Shown here: positions 34,743-42,259 of the stretch, one piece after another
How positions within the stretch are numbered: position 1 is the stretch's first letter
Layout of the letters: each line of letters opens with the position of its first letter
DNA from: Brooklawnia cerclae
Lineage (GTDB): Bacteria; Actinomycetota; Actinomycetes; Propionibacteriales; Propionibacteriaceae
Length of the DNA: 64,000 bases
Assembly: GCF_011758645.1 (NCBI RefSeq)
Contig: NZ_JAAMOZ010000001.1
Span: 2,108,001-2,172,000 of the forward strand
Direction: 5' to 3'
Notes under the pieces: generated by a model
Seen by the model: the letters and a program-made list of their open reading frames with translations, nothing else
What the model was told of the DNA's origin: nothing
Database searches by the model: none
Program-made: the position numbers and the translations under genes

Positions 34743-36029
34743 ATGTCCCTGCCCACCACCTGTCCGCCCAACATCGGCGGCCCCGGCTATCACATCGGGG
34801 ACGAGGAGTTCGAGGGCTTCGTGGCCGACGCGATCGGCCAGGTGGACCTGGAGGGCAAGAGCCTGTGCCTGATCATCCCGGACGACACGCGCGGCTGCCC
34901 GATGCCGCGCATCCTGCACGCCGTCCACAAGGCCGTGATCGGCCGGGCGGCGAGCGTGACCGCGGTCATCGCGCTCGGGACGCACGAGTACATGGAACCG
35001 GACGAGATCGCCCTGTGGACCGCCGGCGACGCCAATGCCGACCTCGACGAGGTGTACCCCGGCATGCCGATCGTCAACCACCTGTGGAAGGACCCCGAAC
35101 AGCTGGTCAGCGTCGGCACCATCTCCGCCGAGCGCATCCACGAGTTGTCCGGGGGGCGCCTGCGACAGGGCTCCGACGTGCTCATCAACCGCACGGTGGT
35201 GGACGCGGACGTGAAGATCATCGTCGGCCCGATCCTGCCCCACGAGGTCGTGGGCATCTCGGGCGGCAACAAGTACTTCATCCCCGGCTGCGCGGCGCAC
35301 GATCTCATCGACATGACGCACTGGGTCGGCGCGCTCATCACCTCCGCCAAGATGATCGGCACCCCCGGCATCACACCCGTGCGGGCGATGATCAACGAGG
35401 GCGCCCACCTCATTCCCGGCGAGAAGTACTGCCTCGCCTTCGTGGTGAAGGCCTACAGCATGGACCTCGAGTCGGCCGCCTTCGGCAGCCCCGAGGACGC
35501 CTGGGCCAACCAGGCCCAGGTCACCGCACAGACCCACATCACCTACGTGGACGAGCCCTTCACCAATGTGATCGCTCAGATCCCCGAGCGCTACCACGAC
35601 ATCTGGACGGCTGCCAAGGGGTTCTACAAGACCGAGCCCGCGGTCGCCGACGGCGGCGAGGTGATCATCTACGCCCCGCACATCGACACCGTGTCCGAGG
35701 CTCACAAGGAGATCTACGAGATCGGCTACCACTGCCGCGACTACTTCGTGAAGCAGTGGGACACCTTCAAGGACGTGCCATGGGGTGTGCTGGCGCACTC
35801 GACGCACGCGCGCGGTGCGGGCACCTTCGACCCGGCGACGGGCGTGGAGGACTGCCGTCTGCGGGTGACGTTCGCCACCCGTATCCCACCCGAGGTGTGC
35901 GCGTCCATCAATGTCGGCTACCGCGACCCGGCGACCATTCCGGCCCTCATGGACGACCCGGCGTTCCACGTCGTCCGCGACGCGGGTGAGGTGCTCTTCC
36001 GCCTGGCATCGGAACGTCCCCAGCAGTGA
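34743..36029 (+). CDS. LarA-like nickel-pincer racemase/epimerase
   Basis: A 428-residue member of the LarA (lactate racemase) superfamily, which uses a nickel-pincer nucleotide cofactor to racemise 2-hydroxy acids. Residues that match L. plantarum LarA in order and spacing: Asp47 and Arg50 in PDDTRG, His81 in GTHEY, His167 in ILPHE, Lys177 in GGNKYFIPG (cofactor anchor, ten residues after the His as in LarA), and His193 sixteen residues later. A basic residue near 292 also fits. Start ATG 34743 has GAGGAG upstream. The family includes lactate racemase and a D-gluconate 2-epimerase; the neighbouring uronate genes favour an aldonate substrate (see finding). Confidence 0.85.
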   Translation: MSLPTTCPPNIGGPGYHIGDEEFEGFVADAIGQVDLEGKSLCLIIPDDTRGCPMPRILHAVHKAVIGRAASVTAVIALGTHEYMEPDEIALWTAGDANADLDEVYPGMPIVNHLWKDPEQLVSVGTISAERIHELSGGRLRQGSDVLINRTVVDADVKIIVGPILPHEVVGISGGNKYFIPGCAAHDLIDMTHWVGALITSAKMIGTPGITPVRAMINEGAHLIPGEKYCLAFVVKAYSMDLESAAFGSPEDAWANQAQVTAQTHITYVDEPFTNVIAQIPERYHDIWTAAKGFYKTEPAVADGGEVIIYAPHIDTVSEAHKEIYEIGYHCRDYFVKQWDTFKDVPWGVLAHSTHARGAGTFDPATGVEDCRLRVTFATRIPPEVCASINVGYRDPATIPALMDDPAFHVVRDAGEVLFRLASERPQQ

Positions 36030-36085
36030 GCGGGCCCGCCCCGTCCGGGCGGCCGGAAAAGCGATCGATCGATCCGACCGGGGGC

Positions 36086-37090
36086 TCAGGCCTTGGGAGC
36101 CGGTCCGGTCGACTCGCGGATGATGAGCCGCATCGGCAGTATGGACGGCTTTTCGGGGGTCGTCTCGGGAGGCTGGCGGTTCACCAGGGCGATGACGGTA
36201 CGCGCCCCGCGTTCCCCCAGGAGACTCAACGGGGAGGCCACCGTCGTCAAACCCGGTGTGACCAGGTCGGACGCGAAGATGTTGTCGAAGCCGACCACCG
36301 ACAGGTCACCGGGGATCGACAGCCCCTGTGCCTTGGCCGCACGCATGATCCCGATGCTGATGAGGTCGTTGTAACAGACCACGGCGGTCACACGGCGGTC
36401 GCGGATGTGCGGCAGGATGCCCATGCCGCCGCGAACCGTCGGCGGCGTCGGGCCGATCCGATGCTCCACCAGGTCGAGTTCGTAACAGCCCTCGCGGAAT
36501 GCCCGCCATCGTGCGCCGTCCGACCAGGACGCCGTGGGGCCCGACACGTAGGCGACCTGCCGGTGCCCGAACTCCGCGAGATGCTCGAGCGCCCGGCGCA
36601 TGCCGCGGGCCATGTCGGTGATGACGCAGGGCAGCCCGGGCACCAGGCGGTTGAGGACGACGGTCGGCGTCGACTTCGCCGCAGCGCGAAGGGCCGCGTC
36701 CGACAGCCTGGACGCGGCGATGATCATGCCGTCGAGCAGTGGCATCGTCCGCTCGAGGAGTTGCCGCTCGTAGTCGTCGGTCTCCTCGGAGTCCGAGAGC
36801 ATCATCTGGTAGCCCTCGGCAACGGCGACGTGCTCGGCACCGCGGATGATGCTGAAGAAGTACGGATTCGTGATGTCGGTGAGCCCGATGCCCAGCATCT
36901 TCGACTGCCGGCCGACCTCCTCGCGCACGACGCGGGGGGCGCGATATCCCAGCTCCGTGGCCACCTGCTGGATGCGCGCGGCGGTTCGCGAACTCACCCG
37001 TCCGGGGCGCGAGAACGCCCGCGAGACGGTGGAGGGGCTCACTCCGGCAGCGGCGGCGACATCGTAGATCGTCGCTGGTTTGTCCGACAC
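36086..37090 (-). CDS. LacI-family transcriptional regulator
   Basis: A 334-residue LacI/GalR repressor. The N-terminal DNA-binding helix-turn-helix is clear (ATIYDVAAAAGVSPSTVSRA, residues 6-25, then PGRVSSRTAARI), with hinge, followed by a periplasmic-binding-like ligand domain (TDITNPYFFSIIRGAEHVAV). The start GTG 37090 (VSDKPATIYDV) is chosen; the longer upstream frame is not LacI-like. It lies between the LarA-like gene and gnd and is divergent from gnd, so it probably controls the sugar-acid cluster with a uronate or gluconate-related inducer. Operator sites were not identified with confidence. Confidence 0.88.
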   Translation of the reverse strand: MSDKPATIYDVAAAAGVSPSTVSRAFSRPGRVSSRTAARIQQVATELGYRAPRVVREEVGRQSKMLGIGLTDITNPYFFSIIRGAEHVAVAEGYQMMLSDSEETDDYERQLLERTMPLLDGMIIAASRLSDAALRAAAKSTPTVVLNRLVPGLPCVITDMARGMRRALEHLAEFGHRQVAYVSGPTASWSDGARWRAFREGCYELDLVEHRIGPTPPTVRGGMGILPHIRDRRVTAVVCYNDLISIGIMRAAKAQGLSIPGDLSVVGFDNIFASDLVTPGLTTVASPLSLLGERGARTVIALVNRQPPETTPEKPSILPMRLIIRESTGPAPKA

Positions 37091-37384
37091 CGAAGGTTCT
37101 CCCACCCGACAAACTGTATCCGACCTCTCCCAGAGGGGGTCCGGTACCAACTGGCGAGCCCGCTTGACAAACCGCCCATTTTCGACGACTCGGGCTGTCG
37201 GCTCGCTCGATTGGCCGTAGCGTTGGAGGTCGGGGACACCACGGGGCCGAGCACAGGAGGAGCCGGATCAACACCCCGGGGCATCCACGGGCAGGCGTCC
37301 CCGAAGCCCCCGATCCCACCACGGTGGTGCACGAAGTAACCAACAGGGAGCACCTGCTCACCACACAACAAGGAGAATGAACCA
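37091..37384. promoter_or_regulatory. Divergent promoter region between the LacI regulator and gnd
   Basis: A 294-base gap. A TTGACA-like minus-35 at about 37164 points toward gnd, but no convincing minus-10 follows. AAGGAGAAT lies just before the gnd ATG (37385). No obvious perfect LacI palindrome was found, so control elements here remain to be mapped. Confidence 0.4.
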
Positions 37385-38830
37385 ATGTCAGATGAGAAGG
37401 CCAACATCGGCGTCGTCGGCATGGCGGTGATGGGCTCGAACCTGGCCCGGAACCTCGCCCACCACGGGTACGCGGTTGCCATCTACAACCGCACCTTCGC
37501 CAAGACCCAGGCGGTCATGGACGAGCACGGCAGCGAGGGAACGTTCATTCCTGGTGCGACCGTCGAGGAGTTCGTCGCCTCGATCGCGCACCCGCGGTCG
37601 ATCATCCTCATGGTCAAGGCGGGCGCCGCCACCGACGCGACGATCGAGGAGCTGCTCCCCTACCTGGAACCGGGCGACATTATCGTGGACGCCGGCAACT
37701 CGTTCTTCCGCGACACCATCCGCCGCGAGAAGGAGATCTCGGAGAAGGGCTTCCACTTCGTCGGCACCGGCGTGTCCGGCGGCGAGTACGGCGCCCTGAC
37801 CGGCCCGTCGATCATGCCCGGCGGCACCCCCGAGAGCTACACGGTGCTCGGGCCCATGCTGGAGGCGATCTCCGCGCACGTGGGCGACGAGCCCTGCTGC
37901 ACCTGGATCGGCCCCAACGGTGCCGGACACTTCGTCAAGATGATCCACAACGGCATCGAATACTCCGACATGCAGGTGATCGGCGAGGCCTACGAACTCC
38001 TCAAGGCCGCGGGCATCGGCACCGACGAGGCCGCCGCGATCTTCAAGACGTGGAACCAGGGCGAACTGTCCAGCTACCTCATCGAGATCACAGCCGATCT
38101 CCTCCAGCAGGCCGATCCGCAGACCGGTGCCCCGCTGGTCGACGTCATCAAGGACCGCGCGGGCATGAAGGGCACCGGCACGTGGACCGTCACGACCGCC
38201 CTGGAGCTCGGCGTGCCCGTCAACGGGATCGCCGAGTCGGTCTTCGCACGCGCCGAATCGAGCCACGACGACCTGCGCAGGGTCGCCCAGACGAGCCTCC
38301 AGGGCCCCGACCGCACCCTGCAGGTGCCCGACAAGGACGCCTTCGTCGAGGACGTGCGCCGGGCGCTGTGGGCCTCCAAGGTCGTCGCCTACTCCCAGGG
38401 CTTCGACGAGATCCGCACCGGTGGGCAGGAGTTCGGCTGGAACATCAACGTCGCCGACTGCGCCAAGATCTGGCGTGACGGCTGCATCATCCGCGCGAAG
38501 CTCCTGGAGAACATCCGTCAGGAGTACTCGGCCAGCCCCGACCTCGTGTCGCTGATGTGCGCACCGTCCATCGCCCCGCAACTGGCCGACTACCAGGACG
38601 CGTGGCGTCGCGTCGTCGCGGCAGCGGCCCAGGCGGGAGTTCCCGCGCCGGTGTTCTCGAGCTCGCTGGCCTACTACGACATGGCACGTGCCCCGCGGAA
38701 CAACGCCGCGGTCACCCAGGGCCTGCGCGACTACTTCGGATCGCACACCTACGAACGCGTCGACGCCGCCGGTCACTATCACCTCGAGTGGTCGGGTGAT
38801 CGTTCGGAGATCAAGACCTCCGACAACTGA
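37385..38830 (+). CDS. gnd: 6-phosphogluconate dehydrogenase (decarboxylating)
   Basis: A 481-residue oxidative pentose phosphate enzyme, converting 6-phosphogluconate to ribulose 5-phosphate with reduction of NADP. The N-terminal Rossmann motif GVVGMAVMGSNLARNL (residues 9-24) and NRT (36-38) bind the coenzyme; VSGGEYGALTGPSIMPGG is the substrate signature, and KMIHNGIEY carries the catalytic Lys185 and Glu192 plus Asn189. The GxGxxG is GxxGxxG as in this family. It is preceded by a strong ribosome-binding site and followed by a hairpin terminator. It is the likely sink for gluconate derived from uronates in this cluster. Confidence 0.95.
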   Translation: MSDEKANIGVVGMAVMGSNLARNLAHHGYAVAIYNRTFAKTQAVMDEHGSEGTFIPGATVEEFVASIAHPRSIILMVKAGAATDATIEELLPYLEPGDIIVDAGNSFFRDTIRREKEISEKGFHFVGTGVSGGEYGALTGPSIMPGGTPESYTVLGPMLEAISAHVGDEPCCTWIGPNGAGHFVKMIHNGIEYSDMQVIGEAYELLKAAGIGTDEAAAIFKTWNQGELSSYLIEITADLLQQADPQTGAPLVDVIKDRAGMKGTGTWTVTTALELGVPVNGIAESVFARAESSHDDLRRVAQTSLQGPDRTLQVPDKDAFVEDVRRALWASKVVAYSQGFDEIRTGGQEFGWNINVADCAKIWRDGCIIRAKLLENIRQEYSASPDLVSLMCAPSIAPQLADYQDAWRRVVAAAAQAGVPAPVFSSSLAYYDMARAPRNNAAVTQGLRDYFGSHTYERVDAAGHYHLEWSGDRSEIKTSDN

Positions 38831-38840
38831 GATCAGCCCG

Positions 38841-38894
38841 GATCGGGGTGGATCGTCGGTCGAGTTCGACCCACGATCCACCCCGATCTTTTTT
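38841..38894 (+). terminator. Rho-independent terminator after gnd (member of a hairpin family)
   Basis: A 21-base inverted repeat with one mismatch (38841-38861 and 38868-38888, loop GAGTTC) followed by six T. Its core GGGGT-GATCGT-GGTC recurs in the hairpin at 47503-47550, so this terminator belongs to a dispersed family. Confidence 0.85.
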
Positions 38895-38900
38895 CCGGTC

Positions 38901-39761
38901 TCAGGTGCCGACGAGCAACGCCTCGAGCGCGGCACGCGCGGAGCCCGGAAGCAGACGCTTGCTCCCCTGCTCGTCGGCGCACACGAGCACCGATCGGGCC
39001 CGTGCGCAGACCGTGCCGTCGTCCGGATCGATGATCTCGGAGGTCAGGCTGATCGACGTCGATCCGAGCGCGAACGGAGCAGTGAGGACGCGGTGCGGTG
39101 TGAGCCGGTAGCGCAGCTGGGCGAGGTAGTCGATGTCCTGACGCGCGATCAACCACCTCACGGCATCCGGGTTGTCCATGCCGACACGGGCCATGGACGC
39201 GTCCGCCCGCGAGGTCATGTCGACGCGCCCGGCCAGCGCGAAATCGAGGAACCGGACGTTGTTGACGTGCCCGTAGCGATCGGGATCCGACCAGCGGGTG
39301 TACACGTCCAACGGTGTGCCCCGCCCGTTCAGCACAGGGGCCGCCAGGGGACGCAACGGTTCGGCGTCGACCCGCCACTCCGCGAGAAAGGCGTGCTCGT
39401 CAGCGGTCAGGCGGCGAGGTGTCTGCCGGACGAGGTCGAAGGGGCACATCGTGGTGCGCGCCTCGACGGCCGTCCTGCCCGATTGCTCCACCCGGTAGGC
39501 GACCGCGAACCGCGCCGCTCCGAGCTCACTGACCGCCACCTCGACCCGCAGAGGCTCGTTGTCGAACATGATCGGTGACCGGTAGGCGATCTGGTGACCG
39601 ACCACCACACACCCGTTGTCGAGCAACGTGCCCGCCGGCCCCGGCAGCAGGAACCGCACGCGCGCCTCTTGCAGATACTCGGCCACCATCACGTTGTTGA
39701 CGTGTCCCTGGGCGTCCAGGTCCGTCCACCGGATCTGGACCTCGGTGACGAATGGGGTCAT
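38901..39761 (-). CDS. Acyl-CoA thioesterase with two hotdog domains
   Basis: A 286-residue protein built of two 4HBT hotdog folds. The first has RWTDLDAQGHVNNVMVAEYL (residues about 11-30), the second RWSDPDRYGHVNNVRFLDF (about 160-178); both keep the Asp and the GHVNN catalytic loop. It would hydrolyse acyl-CoA or acyl-ACP, releasing free fatty acid, like FAT/YbgC relatives. Its start overlaps the stop of the upstream acyl-CoA synthetase by four bases, so the two opposite activities are co-translated. The physiological acyl chain is unknown. Confidence 0.8.
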   Translation of the reverse strand: MTPFVTEVQIRWTDLDAQGHVNNVMVAEYLQEARVRFLLPGPAGTLLDNGCVVVGHQIAYRSPIMFDNEPLRVEVAVSELGAARFAVAYRVEQSGRTAVEARTTMCPFDLVRQTPRRLTADEHAFLAEWRVDAEPLRPLAAPVLNGRGTPLDVYTRWSDPDRYGHVNNVRFLDFALAGRVDMTSRADASMARVGMDNPDAVRWLIARQDIDYLAQLRYRLTPHRVLTAPFALGSTSISLTSEIIDPDDGTVCARARSVLVCADEQGSKRLLPGSARAALEALLVGT

Positions 39762-41626
39762 TCACTCACCAGGTCGGAGGTCGACTCGTCGGCGTACATC
39801 GCCTCGATGACGTCCTCGTACTTCTGACGGACGGGTTCGCGGCGCACCTTGAGGTTCGGCGTGAGCGTCCCGTCGGCCAGGCTCAGTTCGTGATCGAGGA
39901 TCGCGTAGCGCTTGATCTGTTCCCAGCGTTCGAGACGGCCGTTCACCCTGCGCATGAACCGGTCGATGGAGCGACGGATCTCGGGCAGCTGCGTCAGTTC
40001 CGCGTAGCCGAGCCCGGCCCTGTCGCGGCGCTCCGCCCATTTCTGGAGAGCCGCCGGATCGAGCGCGACCAGGGCGGTCACATACTTGCGGTCGTTGCCG
40101 ATCGCCACCACCTGGCTCACATAGGGGATGTTCGCCATGACGGCGTTCTCCACCTTCTGCGGTGCCACGAACTTGCCGTTGGACGTCTTGAACAGATCGT
40201 TCTTGCGGTCGGTGATCGTCAGGAACCCGTCGGGGTCGAAGACGCCGATGTCACCGGTGTGGAACCACCCGTCCTCGAACGCCTCCGCGGAGTCCTCCGG
40301 CAGGTTGTGGTACCCACGCGCGATCGGCGGGCCCTTGACGAGCACCTCGCCGTCGTCGGCCAACCGGGTGTCGAGCCCCGGGATCACCGGGCCGACCGTC
40401 CCGAAGCGTGGTTCGTCGGGCAGGTTGAGGAAGGTGATGGCCGCCGTCTCGGTGGAACCGTAGCCCTCGATGATGGTGATGCCCGCGCTGTAGAACCACT
40501 GCTGTACCTGCCGCGACAGCTTCGCCGAGCCCGAGATCATGAACCGCATGCGCCCACCGAGTCTCGTCTTCAGCTTGCTGAACACGAGCCGGTCGGCCAC
40601 GGCGTACTGCACCGCCAGCAGCCTGGGCAGCGGCTTGCCCGCCAGGCGATAGGGCCGCGAGTCACGGCCGATCTTGAACGCCCACCGCGAGACGCGTCCC
40701 TTGAAGCCGTTCTGCGGATACATCGTCATCACCGCGGCGCGCACCTTCTCGAAGATGCGCGGTACGCCGATGAAGACCGTCGGATGGGTCTCGCCCAGCC
40801 CCTGGACGATCCGATCGATGCGCCCGTCCAGCACCGCACGCATCCCGATAGCAAGCTGGCAAGCCACGATGCACCGCCCATAGACGTGGGCGAGAGGCAG
40901 CCACAGATAGATCACGTCGTCGGCGTCCACGAACCGCGAGTAGCGCATCGCAGCGCCCTCGTAGGTCCAGCTGCGGTGGGCCAGTTCCACGCCCTTGGGG
41001 CGCCCGGTCGTGCCCGAGGTGTAGATGAGGGTGGCCAGGCTGTCGGGCCGAATGCCGGCGATGGCATCGTCCAGGCAGGACGGGTTGGCGGCGAGATGCT
41101 CGCGCCCGAGGTCGCGCAGTCCCTGCCAGGTGACCACACGCCCGTCCGCAGGAGCGTCGGCGGGCCGGTCGTCGTCGAACACGATGATGTGGCTCAGCTG
41201 CCCGAGCATCTCGGGGATGCCCTGCAGCTTGGTCAGCTGCGCATTGTTCTCGACCACCGCCATGGCCGAACCCGAGTCGATGAGGATGTGGGCCTCGTCC
41301 TCCGCGTGGGTGTTGGGGTAGATCGTCGTGGTGGCGCCGGCGGCACAGGCGATGCCGAGGTCGGCCAGGATCCACTCCAGGCGGGTGGCCGAGGCTATCG
41401 CGACACGCTGTTCGGGACGCAGGCCGAGCGCGACGAGACCGGCCGCGACCTCGTCGACAGCCTCACGGATCTCACGCCAGGGCACGTCGCGCCATCCCTG
41501 GCCGTCGGGCACGGTGTAGGCGATCTTCTCCGGGCTGGCCGCCACCCGCTCACGAAACATCAGCGGGTAGTTCGGTGGGACGGACGCGAGAATGCGTTCG
41601 GCCACCTGCTGCGGCGTATCGGTCAT
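39758..41626 (-). CDS. Long-chain acyl-CoA synthetase (AMP-forming)
   Basis: A 622-residue adenylate-forming enzyme that activates fatty acids with ATP and CoA. The P-loop motif LIYTSGTTGRPKGVELAH (about residues 178-195) binds ATP; the EGYGSTE motif (ITIIEGYGSTETAAI) and the later KNDLFKTSNGKFVAP with catalytic Lys are complete. The sequence resembles FadD15-type synthetases of actinobacteria. Start 41626 is chosen from the AGGAGAG ribosome-binding site. It is divergent from the MarR gene at 41795 and co-translated with the thioesterase. Confidence 0.9.
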   Translation of the reverse strand: MTDTPQQVAERILASVPPNYPLMFRERVAASPEKIAYTVPDGQGWRDVPWREIREAVDEVAAGLVALGLRPEQRVAIASATRLEWILADLGIACAAGATTTIYPNTHAEDEAHILIDSGSAMAVVENNAQLTKLQGIPEMLGQLSHIIVFDDDRPADAPADGRVVTWQGLRDLGREHLAANPSCLDDAIAGIRPDSLATLIYTSGTTGRPKGVELAHRSWTYEGAAMRYSRFVDADDVIYLWLPLAHVYGRCIVACQLAIGMRAVLDGRIDRIVQGLGETHPTVFIGVPRIFEKVRAAVMTMYPQNGFKGRVSRWAFKIGRDSRPYRLAGKPLPRLLAVQYAVADRLVFSKLKTRLGGRMRFMISGSAKLSRQVQQWFYSAGITIIEGYGSTETAAITFLNLPDEPRFGTVGPVIPGLDTRLADDGEVLVKGPPIARGYHNLPEDSAEAFEDGWFHTGDIGVFDPDGFLTITDRKNDLFKTSNGKFVAPQKVENAVMANIPYVSQVVAIGNDRKYVTALVALDPAALQKWAERRDRAGLGYAELTQLPEIRRSIDRFMRRVNGRLERWEQIKRYAILDHELSLADGTLTPNLKVRREPVRQKYEDVIEAMYADESTSDLVSE

Positions 41627-41794
41627 GGCTCTCCTGTGCACGCTGATCACTCGCCCGCATACGGGGCCGAGCCGACGGCGGTCCACGGTGCCGGGCTCAG
41701 GCAGCATCCTAACCGCTACCCGGCGCTGGCCACTCCCTTCGAGTGGGGTACCCCCCTCGTTCATGCTTCAACCGTCTTCACTACACTATCCGTC

Positions 41795-42259
41795 ATGTCG
41801 GACAAGGAACCACGGTGGCTCTCGGCGGAGCAGCAGACCGTGTGGCGGGACTGGCTCTCCGCGGTCGCCCGCATCAACGAGCAGCTCGATGCTGACCTGC
41901 GCCCACACAATCTCGATCTCAACGAATACGAAGTCCTCGTCGTCCTCTCCGAATCCCCTGATCACCAGGCGCGCATGTCGCAGCTGGCGGAGGCGTCCAA
42001 CCAATCGCGGTCGCGGTTGACCCACACGGTGGGACGCATGGAGGCCGCCGGCCTCATCAAGCGCCAGACGGCTGCCGACGACAGGCGAGGCGTCGTGGCC
42101 CTGCTGACCACCAAGGGATTCGACCTGCTGAAGACGGCCGCTCCCGACCATGTCGAGTCCGTGCGGCGCGTGTTGGTCGACCGGATCGATCCGGCTGACT
42201 GGGAATCGCTCGGTCGTGCCATGAAGGCTGTGCTCGAGGGGGCGGAATCGTCCAGATGA
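41795..42259 (+). CDS. MarR-family regulator
   Basis: A 154-residue winged-helix regulator. The wHTH is clear in RMSQLAEASNQSRSRLTHTV (about residues 60-79) and the wing ADDRRGVVALLTTKG follows, with dimerising helices at both ends. Start ATG 41795 gives the family length; upstream codons of the same frame are non-coding. The last bases overlap the start of the D-lactate dehydrogenase-like gene (ATGA). It lies divergent from the acyl-CoA synthetase gene, so it may regulate both sides, probably in response to a small carboxylic acid or aromatic compound. Confidence 0.88.
   Translation: MSDKEPRWLSAEQQTVWRDWLSAVARINEQLDADLRPHNLDLNEYEVLVVLSESPDHQARMSQLAEASNQSRSRLTHTVGRMEAAGLIKRQTAADDRRGVVALLTTKGFDLLKTAAPDHVESVRRVLVDRIDPADWESLGRAMKAVLEGAESSR

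Noticed and set aside
39752-41794. Long plus-strand extension in front of the MarR gene
   Set aside because: It is antisense to the acyl-CoA synthetase; the MarR protein starts at ATG 41795 by family length.
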